Positions 41,290 to 51,759 of a DNA stretch of 64,000 bases are shown here, one piece after another. Each line of letters starts with the position of its first letter. Position 1 is the first letter of the stretch. The DNA lies in assembly GCA_002633025.1 (NCBI GenBank), contig NMRB01000205.1:140797-204796 (forward strand). Reading direction: 5' to 3'. Made by a program: the position numbers and the translations under genes. Origin of the DNA: Notospermus geniculatus. Its lineage: Eukaryota > Nemertea > Pilidiophora > Heteronemertea > Lineidae. Below the pieces are notes generated by a model. The model did not search any database. It saw only the letters and a program-made list of their open reading frames with translations, and was not told the DNA's origin.

Positions 41290-42880
41290 ACTGACCACAA
41301 TTTTTGATGACGTCATCGAGCTGGTGTCCCATACATTGATGATGTCAGTAGTTTAGGAGAAGAATGTCTTGTGACCCTTTTTTGAAGCCAAGAACTGGGA
41401 GCGTTGCAAGTCCAGAAACAGCTCTGTATTTTATCGAATTTCTAAATGGGGTGTGGTAAAAAGTAAATATGGCAAAAAGAAGGAAGCATTACATTCAATC
41501 GTTCAGAAGGTATGGGGTAAGTGTTAAGAATTCTGCTGATGAGCCCCTTGTGTTTGAAAGATTTGAGGGCCTTTGTATTGGGCAGTAAACTGGCCCTGTA
41601 TGCAGGCATTGGGCATAGGCTCTTATTGATTTGGAGGTGTAGGTCTACATGTGCACATACTGGGTGTAGCCTAGTGTGGTGTAATATCCTGAAGTCTGGT
41701 AGGCCATGTAAAGTATTGTCAGTTGGGATTTCTGCATTGTACAGGCCGTAAGCACAGGAACCAACTGTACAAATGCACTAGGCCCAGGTTTGTTTACCCC
41801 TTCTGAGCTGTCATGGGCCGACTTTCGCAGGATGTCTAATGTAGTGTAACAGAAAAACGTTACATATACACCTGTCGAAGTTCATCAAATTTTCTCCAAA
41901 CTACGACCAGTTATAACTAAGTAGTGGCACTTTTCCAATAATTAAGATCCGTAAATAGTTTCCAGCCATGATTCCTGACTTGACCCTTGAAACGTTCACT
42001 TTGTGATCACTTTTATTCATTCCAACCAAATCTACCGTTCGCCACGAAGGAATAATCGGCGGTAGTGACACCATGCGGCGCAATTGTAACTACTAATGCT
42101 TTGATGAAATGACAGATGTCATGGAATGGAGATGTTTACATCCACGTTTAAAAATAGACAGCCAATCACAAGCGAGAAAATTACAGGCCGCATGGTGTCA
42201 GTGATGAGAGAATCCGGTCTTCTGCAAGTGGTTAATTAGACCCTGACAGAGTGAATTACCGGAATATTTCTCGTTTCCAAATTCGCTCTGCGATGGCGGC
42301 CATCTTTTTTTGTCCGATCCAACCCGAGTTTCGGCGGATAGGTCCGAGGGGCTAGCGAGCGGTCCCTCGTCGAATCAGAGTCGAGTTCCTATTAACCAAT
42401 AGCGCCATATTTCGTATACATGTGTTACGGAATCGCCCTTGAGCTTTCGAGTGGGCGATATTGAAATTCAGAAGCGTCGTACAGTGACGCAAACGCCTTT
42501 CCGAGATATATTAATGCGCGGTAAAATATCTCGGGGGAGGCGTACTGTACAACCGCTCCTTTTGTGACGATTCCCATGATCTGGTCAATCTCAACGATAC
42601 TAAAAGCCAACGCCCACTCACGGTTATAATAATAATGAAAGCGACCTTTCCAACAAAGATGGTTGCCTAATTGTTCCCACATGACGTCGTGGCCATTCAT
42701 TGTCCAAGCATGATATAACACTACCAAACGTATCCTCTCAGACAATTAATTTACCTAAAACTTTGTGCCCATGACATATCATGCCCATATCAAACCATGA
42801 CCCGCTTAGCCAGTGGCCATTGAATGGTGTCAAGCTTCTGACGTCATATGGTGAGAACTGTTTGACCGCCATCTTTGTTG
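41290..42880. other. Gene-free stretch
   Basis: Nothing firmly coding. Around 42240-42420 the sequence is GC-richer and contains GCGATGGCGGCCATC, with YY1-like GGCGGCCATCTT, which could mark a promoter, but I see no transcript structure on either side. Confidence 0.3.
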
Positions 42881-42885
42881 GAATG

Positions 42886-42992
42886 GGGCCTGTTTCATAA
42901 AGTGATTTTAAGCTAATGGAACTATTAACTCAATGCATTTTCCATTTGATTAAAGGTACCATTAGCTTAAAGTCACTTTATGAAACAGGCCC
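42886..42992. mobile_element. Fold-back MITE GGGCCTGTTTCATAAAGTGA (Harbinger-like ends)
   Basis: Ends GGGCCTGTTTCATAAAGT and complement, arms GATTTTAAGCTAATGG/ACCATTAGCTTAAAGTC around a 40-base loop. GGGCCTGTTT ends resemble PIF/Harbinger MITEs (general knowledge). No clear 3-bp duplication was seen. Confidence 0.75.
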
Positions 42993-43016
42993 ATGGTCTG
43001 TCTCTACTTGTCAAGT

Positions 43017-43281
43017 ATGATTTACCCTAACTTCGACATGGCAAAGTGCCAAGCCTGTGCAACAGACACCATAAAGTGAACACAATGATTAAACCACAAA
43101 CCACAGTATTTACCAGTTGACTGAGTACAACCTTGGATTTGCTATAGGCTCATGGAAAGTAAACCAATTTACCCGAACATCATTAGGTAACTTACTGCGA
43201 CATGGATTATTTACCACTGACTTGTGCACATTTCCAAGCTTGGCACTTTGCCCATGTTGAAGTTAGGGTGAATCATGCTTT
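43017..43281. mobile_element. Inverted-repeat element, ATTTACCCTAACTTCGACAT
   Basis: About 40-base arms: TATGATTTACCCTAACTTCG and GGCAAAGTGCCAAGC on the left, complement GCTTGGCACTTTGCCC and GTTGAAGTTAGGGTGAATCA on the right, with a non-palindromic interior of about 185 bases. Confidence 0.7.
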
Positions 43282-43299
43282 AACTTTGTTACGTTGGCA

Positions 43300-44500
43300 A
43301 TGACTCGTACTTCACCTTCGAATTCGTTTGTTCTATATGTATCGAGATCTCGGCTAGAAATAAGTCCCTGGGAAATACATGTATGTGATCACGTGCTGTG
43401 ATATAGAAAATCCAATTTTGCGTTAGGAAATTAAAAGTTATCAAATTTCTGGCTGACATATTAGAAAAAAGAATTATCATAAAAAAATGATAGACGTTCG
43501 AACTTCGAAGGTATTTAGTGAACGCTCCTAAAACCAGTTATTATCAGACCCTGACTCATTTTCGTCAACGCCCAACGTCCTGGACTGACGGGGACGAGGT
43601 CCGATCAAGAAAGCTTCGGTCACGTCACATTTTAAGCCTGGTGAGGTTAGCAAAGTTCTCTGTATTCACCAGAACTTCAGGGTCGAACTTCAATTCGATT
43701 CTACATCTCGTCGTCGTCACGTCAGCATAACCGTAATTTATGTTTTTCTCGTGGGATTTGTCGGCTGGCTTTCCACACCTCGATGTCGCGTAATCGATAC
43801 ACCTGGTGGCGAGATTGTGTCGCGTCATCGCCTCAGTGCGGTTGATAAGCCAGAGCTTCGCTGCCACGTGCTCTAAGACGGCTTGGCCAGTGCAGATACA
43901 GCTTTGGGACGGTATACTGGTATACCTGGAAACGTTTGGACTTAACGCGACGGAGTTGGTGAGATTACGAAAAGAAAAGGTAGGATTTCTACGTATTTTT
44001 CCATATTTCGTCCTCATATATGCTCATGTTTAGATTGCCCCATCACACTGAGTTAGTTCTCAGCACGTTCTTGAAAATGTTGCCGAACGGGCTCAAACTG
44101 TGTGCGAACGGAGTGGACGTAGTGGCAACTTTTTACAGTCTTTTTACGAACTTCGTGGAGGGGCTTGGACGGGAAGGGTGCTCCAGAACTTCGAGGCATT
44201 ATTTGGCCAATGGTTACACGTTCTATCCCGTTTTACGATTTTTTTAGGAAGGGGCAGGACTTTTTGCGAACTACTTCTGTGTGACAGTACTTAAGCAAGC
44301 TCTAGGTCCAGTTGACACGATGTCAAATGCTGTTGACGTTGTAAACGTCTCGGCGTTTTTTCCTCCATGCAGGAGAAAAATAAAGTTTTTTTGTACCATT
44401 TGTTGCGCTTAGGTGGCATTGAAATGCCAAAGAAATTTTCATATCTGTCAAAGAAATCACAAACTTTTCTTCATTTATCATGAAATGTGTGCCAAATCGA
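43300..44500. other. Mostly unique stretch without a supported gene
   Basis: Open frames of 130 codons (minus, 43625-44017) and 75 codons (plus, 43806-44033) overlap. The plus frame lacks an ATG between its stop and the basic, presequence-like start, although it runs into GTAGGA at 43980. No family recognised on either strand. Confidence 0.3.
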
Positions 44501-44502
44501 AA

Positions 44503-44703
44503 AAGGGGCTGTTCGTTTTCGTCAGTTGAGGAATCTGAGTTGTGATCCTTGGGAAAATGGAAAAAGCTATGAAGCTGCAAATTGCAGCGATTATTCTGTA
44601 CAGCACAACAAATAATCCCTGCAATTTGCAAGTGCATTTCCTGTTTTCCCAAGGATCACAACTCAGATTTCTCAAGTGACGAAAATGGACAGCCCCTTTT
44701 CTT
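44503..44703. mobile_element. Fold-back MITE AAAAGGGGCTGTTCGTTTTC, copy 1
   Basis: Left AAAAAGGGGCTGTTCGTTTT, GTTGAGGAATCTGAGTTGTG, ATCCTTGGGAAAATGG; right the complement through GGACAGCCCCTTTTCTT. Its loop region contains GCAAATTGCAG/CTGCAATTTGC. A second copy is at 46881-47092. Confidence 0.8.
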
Positions 44704-44819
44704 AGAATATCCGTTGAAGTCTGCTCTTCTTGTTGAAATGATGTGTCGACTTGCTTCAGCCAAAGATATATCGTACTGTTTTCTTTACTTCTTTTGCTTT
44801 CGACTTTTTGGTGAAAATA

Positions 44820-45808
44820 GGGAGTTTAAGCGATTGACGTGCCTAGTACTAACGTTAACGCTATTCGTTTGGCTTCACCATAGTGATGATAAAAGTAAAG
44901 AGTCGTCTCCTAATTTCGCAAATTTTCGACCCCAACCGGGGTCTTCCTCAGGCACTTTCTAGTAGATATCCCACATGTGAATGAGCTGGATCCCAGTAAT
45001 GGATCTGTAGTTACATGTACATGTATAATAAAGAAACCCTGAAAAAACAGGAAAGGGTGAAAAGTTTAGGTTGCCTAAAAGGTTGAATAGGAACAAGGTC
45101 CCATTGTTGGGTGCTGGAGCTGATTACAAAGAGAAGACCTGTTATTAGTAGACGCGTGATTAGGCTGAAAGAAAGGAGTTTCATAAATAATGGCTTGTGT
45201 AATTTATAATGAGTACTCATTATACTCATTTATAATGAGTAATCATTATACTAGTAAATTACATAAGCCATAATTTATAGAACTCCTTTCTTTCAGCCTA
45301 ATCACGCGTCTACTTATAACAGACCTATCTGTACAGGTCTTCTCTTTGTAATCAGCTCCAGCACCCAAAAATGAGGTCTTGTTTCTATTCAATTCCTACA
45401 GTCAACCTATACTTTTCACACCTACATGTACCTGTTTTTTCAGGCTTTCTTTATTATAACTAAAGATCCATAATTGGGATCCAGTTCATTCACTTCTGGG
45501 ATCTCTACTATAGAAAGTGCCTGAGGAAGACCCCGGTTGGGGTCGAAAATTTCCGAAATTCGCAGAAGACTTTACTTTTACTATCATTTTGTGTGTCGTT
45601 TTTGAGCTTTGTTGGACATCGCCTCAACACATACATGTAGCATTGTTAAAGTTACTGCTAGCGTTACGACAAGAGAGAGTTTTAGAGGTCCTCCAGCTAA
45701 GGTAACACAAACGTTAACGTTATTTTTTTACATTGCCAATGTACGTCAGAAATACATTTAGCGTTAGCGTTAATGTTATCTTTAACGGGGCAATTTCTTA
45801 AACTCTCG
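44820..45808. mobile_element. GGGAGTTTAAG MITE interrupted by a ~660-bp fold-back
   Basis: Left GGGAGTTTAAGCGATTGACG and CTAACGTTAACGCTATTC; right GCGTTAGCGTTAATGTTATC and TTCTTAAACTCTC. The complementary arms are separated by the element 44911-45569. The same family, uninterrupted at this position, is 48355-48631. A TA precedes the left end. Confidence 0.6.
44911..45569. mobile_element. ~660-bp fold-back element with ~320-bp arms
   Basis: The whole segment is one imperfect palindrome centred near 45240. Paired words include ATTTCGCAAATTTTCGACCC/GGGTCGAAAATTTCCGAAAT, GAGCTGGATCCCA/GGGATCCAGTTC, GCTGGAGCTGATTACAAAGA and complement, and CGCGTGATTAGGCTGAAAGA and complement. Both ends carry CTGAGGA-hairpin-GAAA pointing outward. 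It is the largest fold-back here and the pairing has many differences, so it is older than 10880-11055. No coding capacity. Confidence 0.85.
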
Positions 45809-45861
45809 AATCTCTGAAACTCACAGTACGTTAGGAAAAAAACCATAAAGTTTCATCATTA

Positions 45862-46136
45862 AAGCTAGGAATCCACTGCTGATTTTCTGCGTTGCGACTT
45901 GCTTTGCAACCTGCTACATGTACCTGCGATTGAATACGATCGCAAAGAACTAGGAACTGATACCGTGGTCGCCGACCGATTGCCGACTGAAATTGACTCC
46001 ACATCTTCGCCATTGATAGAAATCACGCCCAGCGAGTCCACAACGGCGATCGAGTGCCCAGTTGCAACGCAATCCAGTTGCAAAGCAAGTCGCAACGCAA
46101 AATCAGCTTGAAAATCAATGGTGGATTCCTAGCTTT
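45862..46136. mobile_element. Inverted-repeat MITE TAAAGCTAGGAATCCACTGC
   Basis: Ends TAAAGCTAGGAATCCACTG and GTGGATTCCTAGCTTTA; subterminal TGATTTTCTGCGTTGCGACT and AGTCGCAACGCAAAATCA also pair. The interior has repeated TTGCAAC/GTTGCAA words. A truncated relative lies at 27575-27660. Confidence 0.75.
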
Positions 46137-46220
46137 ACGCTTTTATTGAGGAGATGGGGTGGAATTCTATGGATTGAGTGTACATGTTTGCAAATTGGAA
46201 AGTGGTAATGCCCCTTGCAG

Positions 46221-46518
46221 TCACCCTACAAGGCATAGTGGAAAAAATGAGAAGAAAACGTTGGGGAGGGGACAGTGCTCTAAATCTTCTTCAATCAAAT
46301 CGCAAACTTGATAGTCCAAACTTATCGCAGACACTGATGTGGAAGGTAAATTGCTCTGTGTTATTTTTATTGACTATTTCGAGGCCGCTTACTGGGAGAT
46401 AACAAGGTGAACTTTACAGGGGCAGTGTTTGGGAATTTTTTTCTTACATTTCCAGAAGCTTTTGGAATGCAACAACAAAAATCAATTAAAAATTGAATAC
46501 AGAAGAAAGGCGCTCTGA
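46221..46518 (+). CDS. Candidate last two exons of an unrecognised gene
   Basis: Exon 46221-46345 follows CCCCTTGCAG and ends AAG before GTAAAT; exon 46456-46518 follows TTCTTACATTTCCAG and ends in TGA. The intron would be 110 bases and the phases agree (0 to 0). The joined peptide has TLQGIVEKMRRKRWGGDSAL, NLLQSNRKLDSPNLSQTLMW and KKLLECNNKNQLKIEYRRKA, a basic helical character. Both splice pairs are good and the region is not repetitive, but no family is recognised and no upstream exon was found. The MITE 45862-46136 lies just before it. Confidence 0.3.
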
Positions 46519-46880
46519 GCTAAACAATTGAACCCGTGTTTACTTTGGATCGTGAAATACCGGGGGCATTTTGGAAGCTGAAAGACAGCGATTGAAATTT
46601 CATAGTTATCGACGATCCGAGAATAGTGCCCCATTGAAAGATGCCGAAAGGCCTAGAATCCAACGAAATAAGACACAGGGATAGTTATTTTTATCAATAG
46701 ATAACAAACCAGTTATTGTTTTAAGTAACTTTGATATTTAAAAAAAGAGTAAAGCATTGAGTACATGTAGGCCTACTTCCTTTTTTTCGATGTATTTTCC
46801 CTGATTGATCGATAAAAAATGAGGATGCTAGCCTCGGCTATTCGACTAATCTGTTTTAACTAATCTCAAACGTTAAAAAA

Positions 46881-47092
46881 GTCGAAAGGGACTGTTCTTT
46901 TTCGTCAATTGAGGAATCTGAGTTGCGATCCTTGTGAAAATGGAGAAAGCTATGAAGCTGCAAATTGCGGCGATTATTCTGTACAGCACAACAAATAATC
47001 CCTGCAATTTGCACATGCATAGCTTTTTCCGTTTTCCCAAGGATCACAACTCAAATTCCTCAAGTGACGAAAATGAACAGCGCCCCCTTTAA
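46881..47092. mobile_element. Fold-back MITE GGGGCTGTTCGTTTTC family, copy 2
   Basis: GGACTGTTCTTTTTCGTCAA, TTGAGGAATCTGAGTTGCGA, GAAAGCTATGAAGCTGCAAA and the complement on the right (GGATCACAACTCAAATTCCT, GAACAGCGCCCCCTTT). About 85-90% similar to 44503-44703 by eye. Confidence 0.8.
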
Positions 47093-47652
47093 TAAAGACG
47101 TCAAAACCTTGGAATTGCTCCAAGTCAAAACGTAGGGGAAGTGTGGGATATTTCCTTGTTATCAAAGGGCATGACCATAGCGATCTTTTATTTTATCTTG
47201 TCGTGCTCCTGACCAATTTATATCTTTATAGTTCAGTTTGTACATGTAGTTCTGAGTATAACTGTGTTAGCCAAATACATGTACATGTACATGTAAATGA
47301 AATGACGTCAAGAAGTAACCATAATGAGTTTGCGACGTCATTCAGGAAAAGTCAAAATTTGGGTGAGATCTCAAAGTAATGTAGGAGTGAGTATATTGGG
47401 ACATTTTTTTTGGCGTAACATTACAAAACGAAACTTCCAAGTACGGTACGGCAGAAGTAGTTGAAAGTGCGGGACATTTGCTAGTAGTGATGTCACCTTT
47501 CGACGTCACGCACGAAAAAAATAATCAAAACTTTGAAAACCCAAATTGGCGGGGAAGATCTGGGGGATTTTGTCTAGTCATAACATCAAGAAATAGCTCT
47601 GTAACCTGAAGTCATACCCGAAATAGACGTATATACATGTAAGCCATCAGAG

Positions 47653-47912
47653 AGTGAAAAACTCTGCTTCATCAAAATGACGAACTTAGGTTCGTTTTCC
47701 ATTATCACCAAACTGAGTACATGTATCTAAATTCGTCAAAATGACAAGCCCAGGTTCGTCATTTTGACGAACCCTTGTTTATGTTCGTCAAGGGTTCGTC
47801 AAAATGACGAATGTGGACTTGTCATTTTGACGAATTTAGATACTAGTACTCGGTGATACTAGTAATGGAAAACGAACCTGAGTTCGTCGTTTTGACGAAG
47901 CAGAGTTTTTCA
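47653..47912. mobile_element. Fold-back MITE of TTCGTCAAAATGACGAA words, copy 1
   Basis: Arms of about 120 bases made of repeated TTCGTCA(AAA/TTT)TGACGAA words, each a 17-base near-palindrome. Ends AGTGAAAAACTCTGCTTC and complement GAAGCAGAGTTTTTCA. Other words: TAGGTTCGTTTTCCAT and ATGGAAAACGAACCTGA, ACCAAACTGAGTA. Copies at 51760-52535 and 61988-62233. Confidence 0.85.
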
Positions 47913-48015
47913 ATGATTACTGACTGATATAGCACATGCATGTTTCATTCTTTGTGTAGCTTTGCTGCTTTTTTCACACTGTACATAACGTTGGTCCAAC
48001 ACGTCGGAAACTCCA

Positions 48016-48162
48016 CGGCCGTATGCACCAAAGAAGATTATCTTGAACTCAGGTTGAGCCACAACTTTTCAGTTGTTCAGGTTTGCCAGGGCATGATGTG
48101 ACATTGGAAAAGTTGTGGCTAAACCTGAGTTTAAGATAATATTTGTTGGTGCATACGGCCCT
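48016..48162. mobile_element. Fold-back MITE GGCCGTATGCACCAAAGAAG
   Basis: Arms GGCCGTATGCACCAA...ATTATCTTGAACTCAGGTT...CACAACTTTTC and complement, 54-60 bases with few mismatches. The end style (GGGCCGTATGCACC) resembles 42886-42992 and 53182-53297. Confidence 0.75.
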
Positions 48163-48237
48163 CAATGTTTCAAGTAGTGAAACACAAACGAACAAATAAT
48201 GTAAACTTGTCTGAAATTTACGTGTGTTTCTCGGGTC

Positions 48238-48311
48238 ACATGAGGTCCAGGAATGAAGTTGATTTCGTATTTCGTACTTCGTATTTCGTTACATTTGCGA
48301 AACCTCACTAA
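48238..48311. repeat. Terminal fragment of a TACGAAATACGAA MITE
   Basis: TTTCGTATTTCGTACTTCGT and TTGCGAAACCTCACTA are the right end of the family at 26608, 29051 and 54889; the rest is missing. Confidence 0.65.
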
Positions 48312-48354
48312 AAGCCAGTCATCATATACGTAATATATGAGGGGACCACAAATA

Positions 48355-48631
48355 GGGAGTTTAAGAGATCGCACGCTAACGATAACGTTTACGTTAACGC
48401 TATTCCTTGCATGTATTTCATGTACATAAAATATTTTTAACGTAAATGTTATCGTTAGCGTGTGATCTCTAAAGCGGGTGATCCACTGTTGCGATTTTGG
48501 CTTGAGACGGGGTTGCGTTCCCTTGCGATTACCTTATAAGGACTTCCGATTGCCATATAAGGTAACCGCAAGGGAACGCAACCCCGTCTCAAGCCAAAAT
48601 CGCAACAGTGGATCACCCGCTTTAAACTCCC
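48355..48631. mobile_element. GGGAGTTTAAG MITE (outer) hosting another MITE
   Basis: Left GGGAGTTTAAGAGATCGCAC and GCTAACGATAACGTTTACG; right AACGTAAATGTTATCGTTAG, CGTGTGATCTC then, after the inserted element, AACTCCC. TA at 48353-48354 and 48632-48633. Removing 48472-48622 and one TA restores a continuous right arm. Confidence 0.85.
48472..48622. mobile_element. 151-bp near-perfect palindromic MITE nested in 48355-48631
   Basis: AAGCGGGTGATCCACTGTTG at the left and its exact complement at the right; the arms are complementary over about 70 bases around TTATAAGG(A)/TATAAGG. Flanked by a TA duplication (48470-48471, 48623-48624) inside the right arm of the outer MITE. Confidence 0.88.
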
Positions 48632-48641
48632 TAATATATTA

Positions 48642-48768
48642 CAGTTTTCGCAAAGCGCCCGAAACGCCAACGCGAACGTCTATCCTTTTGTTCGGTGCTC
48701 TCTTTCTGGCATCGAACAATGGGTTTGGCGTTCGCGTGGGCGTTTCGGGGGCTTTGCAAAAACTCCCA
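48642..48768. mobile_element. MITE AGTTTTCGCAAAGCGCCCGA
   Basis: CAGTTTTCGCAAAGCGCCCG and AAACGCCAACGCGAACG on the left, CGTTCGCGTGGGCGTTTCGG and GGGCTTTGCAAAAACTCCCA on the right. It shares the CGTCTATCCTTTTG word with 27097-27145 and the ends with 38887-38994. Confidence 0.75.
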
Positions 48769-49178
48769 ATTTCCAGAGCAGTTGTGCCTTTTTGCAAAAC
48801 AAACGAGACAGATGTATTTTTTTTATTTCCTTACTTGGTTCTTTTGATCTTCCGCGGCAGAAGAAATGATATCGCCCGACAATGTCGGTGACTGCGTCGA
48901 CACTCACCAGCGCAGACTCGCCCCAGAGTGAGTATGCATTCGCGGCGAATTAACTTAACGGAAGCCGAGCGCCGAAACAAGATCCGGCCCTGAAAATGGT
49001 TATTGCATTTGCTATGTAGAATAGAGAGACGGACACTCCGGCGTATTGCTGTTATTTTATGCGGATTCCTCGGGGATTCTAGTTTGTGTGTCTGAGAAGG
49101 GATATAGGTTTTCAAATCAACGGAGTGCATTAACAGCAACTGTTTGCAGTGATGTCTTCAGTGAAAATAATAAGGCAG

Positions 49179-49328
49179 GTGTAACATCTGTGAGTGTTTC
49201 TGTAGCTCAGTGTTCCCCAACAATAGACGCGGCCTAGAATGGTTATTGTTGGGTTAGTTGCCGCTTAATCCGCCAGGAGGGAAACAATAAGAAAAACACA
49301 GAAATACGGGGAAGACTGATCGACGTTA
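49179..49328. mobile_element. MITE GTGTAACATCTGTGAGTGTT, copy 1
   Basis: Nearly identical over 150 bases to 55797-55952, with ends GTGTAACATC and ACGTTACAC(C). Interior CAGTGTTCCCCAACAATAGA, TTAGTTGCCGCTTAATCCGC. About six differences between copies, so both are fairly young. Confidence 0.85.
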
Positions 49329-49341
49329 CACCGGGTTTATT

Positions 49342-49440
49342 TGGCAAGCATGCTTGCCAAGCAGTTCACTTTTCGTCCTTATTTGGCAAGCATGCTTGCC
49401 ATCTAATGCTGAAAATAGTCCTTGTTTGGCAAGCATGTAC
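49342..49440 (+). repeat. Repeated palindrome TGGCAAGCATGCTTGCCA
   Basis: Perfect 18-base palindrome at 49342-49359 and 49383-49400, each preceded by TTAT or TT, and a half-copy TTGGCAAGCATG at about 49425. The spacing is regular at 41 bases. Confidence 0.75.
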
Positions 49441-49449
49441 TTTAATGAT

Positions 49450-51750
49450 GATTATGGAATAAAAGTTTCCTATTTTGACGTCACCATTGGTACAAGGTCA
49501 CATTAGCGCCTCCTTAAAACCATACGTTCACGAGAGCTATACCCTGGCCGTCGATTCGTATTTTTTATTGGTGGCATGCTTCCATGTGAAATAATCTGAT
49601 TGAAGATCAACTGTGATCATAGCACTTTTTCATTATCAAATTGTTGCAAACAAACTTTCTCAACTCGTGTTTTTACAAAAACATGAATCGACGGTTCGGT
49701 TAGCTTCCGTGAACGTACACGTACGAACGTACATGTACACTTTAACGGCATAATCAGATTCAACGTTTTCTCCACCAACGTTATCAATGGAAGTCAACAA
49801 TATATGTGGACATTTGAATATCATAATTTTCTCTTATCTCAGTTAGTGCAGCAAAAGTAAGGTGTTAGGTTTCGGTTTCACAGACGTGTCCGGTGAAAAA
49901 AGAATGCTCATTGTTATTCAAAACAAGGGTGCGGCGTTAAATTCCTTGCATCAGTAAATGAAATTGACACTTCCAGGTTTGTTTCTTTGGTATTCACTGA
50001 TATTTGTTAATAAAGACTACAAAGTAACTATAGAAAATATATAGAAAATATAATAGAGAATGTGTGAAATGCGCAACTTGTTAATGAATGTTAAACGTTC
50101 GACTGAATCAATGAAAAATCAATCTGACATTTAATTATCAACTTAGGGACCATCTCAAAATTACCTTGAAGCCAAACAAGTGCAACTTTTTCACTTCTTT
50201 CTTGACCCCCTCCCCCCCGAAGTGAAAATTTGGCATCTACATGTAATTGGCTTCACTCATGGGTGATATTACACAAGTCTTATTAAAGATGTTGGGTAAG
50301 AAGAAAGGGACTAAACAACTTGTTGATTAAAAAAAGTGGGTTTTATTTGACTGACTTTAAGAACAGTATCCAGAGCAGTCTTGGTATTATATGTACATGT
50401 AAGAGTTGACCTCAGTATCAACGTAGTTTTTTTCTCATTATTTCTCAATTTTGAAGAAATATGTAATTGTATTTTTTTTTTAAATTCCATGAAGCCAATT
50501 TTTTTCAAGAAGCGAAATGGTGCCCATGAAGTTAGCCACCCTCCCCCNGTTAGCCCCCCCCCCCCCAGTGAAAAAATTACACTTCTTTGGCTTCAAGGTA
50601 TTTTTGAGACGGTCCCTTACTTGCATCAGATCTTGTATCAAAGTCGCATCTTTCTAAGTACGATTGATCCAAAGCGCGCAGCGATCGTACCGTACTAGCC
50701 TAAGGCATTGCGACATCAATTTATCAATTAAGATACGTGTAATTCTTATAATTAGAAATAACTCTCAAATGACTTATATTTATGCCATATACATGTATCG
50801 CTTTTTATAGATGCTTCACAACTACGCATCGGGGAACGCCATTTTCTGATTTCGATTCAAGTTTCAGAAGCCGTGTCGCTTTGGATGCTGAAACCCCTGG
50901 GAAAGTGTTCAAATACCACTTCATTTTGCATTCAGTCGACCGAAAACATCCCTCTTTGAGCCGCTTCAAAATGCAGGCCTTTCACAGACAGTCGCATAAA
51001 TTGTCTGGAGTTTTCCCCATGGCTGACGCGTCCAACAGATCCAAAGCTCTTTAAAATAAGTATAGCATATTGTAAAGTATTTCCATTCCAGTCGGCATAT
51101 ACAGAGTTGACTCTTTTTCGAACGAAACTGAGACATCAGTCAAGTGAAAATCGTCGAATATGCTTAACAGGGATGTGACGTCTGCCAGTGTAAACGTATG
51201 CCAGTGTTCCCCCTTATTGGGTGATATGAGTAAAACCAAGAATATATAAGTACCAAGAATGTACAACTTAGTAATCAATCAAAAGGGTGGGCATTAGGTT
51301 ACTTTTTCTGATAATAGAGGGCGAACGGTAATTATAGGCCTTCTAATTAGATAACCAATGAGTAGATTTAACTATTGTTGACTGGATTGTATTATCTAGA
51401 ATATCATCAACATTCTTATGTAAAGTTACAGACATATTTATACTGGCATACAATTTTTTGATTTTGGTGAAACCATGGATTTGTTGTATAGGTCAGAGTG
51501 CCCGACCCTGAGATCAAGTACGATATCAATTTGTCGAAAATATGGTCCATTCCAAACTGCCCTGTAGCTCGGTTATTTCTGAGTGCATGTAACTATGGGA
51601 GGTGTCATTTTGTTCGTAATGATCTTCTCTACACAATAACCCTTCACAAATTAAGATTCCTTCGGTTATAGAGTCACCAGAGGCAAATTAGTAAACTCAC
51701 TTTTTGGCACAATTCGGAGTTGTACATTCTTGGCACTTATATATTCTTGG
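49450..51750. other. Gene-free stretch with one N
   Basis: No exon, RNA gene or element boundary established. A poly-C tract with a single N lies at 50540-50570, and a weak inverted pair (ACCTTGAAGCCAAACAAGTG at 50163 and CTTTGGCTTCAAGGTATTTT at 50584, both next to GGGACC/GGTCCC words) suggests an old fold-back from about 50150 to 50620. A 90-codon frame at 50782-51054 is unassigned. Confidence 0.4.
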
Positions 51751-51759
51751 TAAAACCTA

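Noticed and set aside
43806-43979. Mitochondrial-presequence-like peptide (MTERF-like?) ending at GTAGGA
   Set aside because: No ATG between the upstream stop and the basic stretch, only GTG; no continuing exon; the similarity to MTERF helices is too slight to claim.
43625-44017. 130-codon minus-strand open frame
   Set aside because: Has an ATG but no domain, no splice support and overlaps an equally plausible opposite-strand frame.
45646-45703. Exon-like segment between ACATGTAG and GTAACA upstream of 46221
   Set aside because: None of its open frames leaves in the phase required by the exon at 46221, and it lies in the right arm of a MITE.
50782-51054. 90-codon open frame
   Set aside because: No splice sites, domain or homology recognised; composition is neutral.
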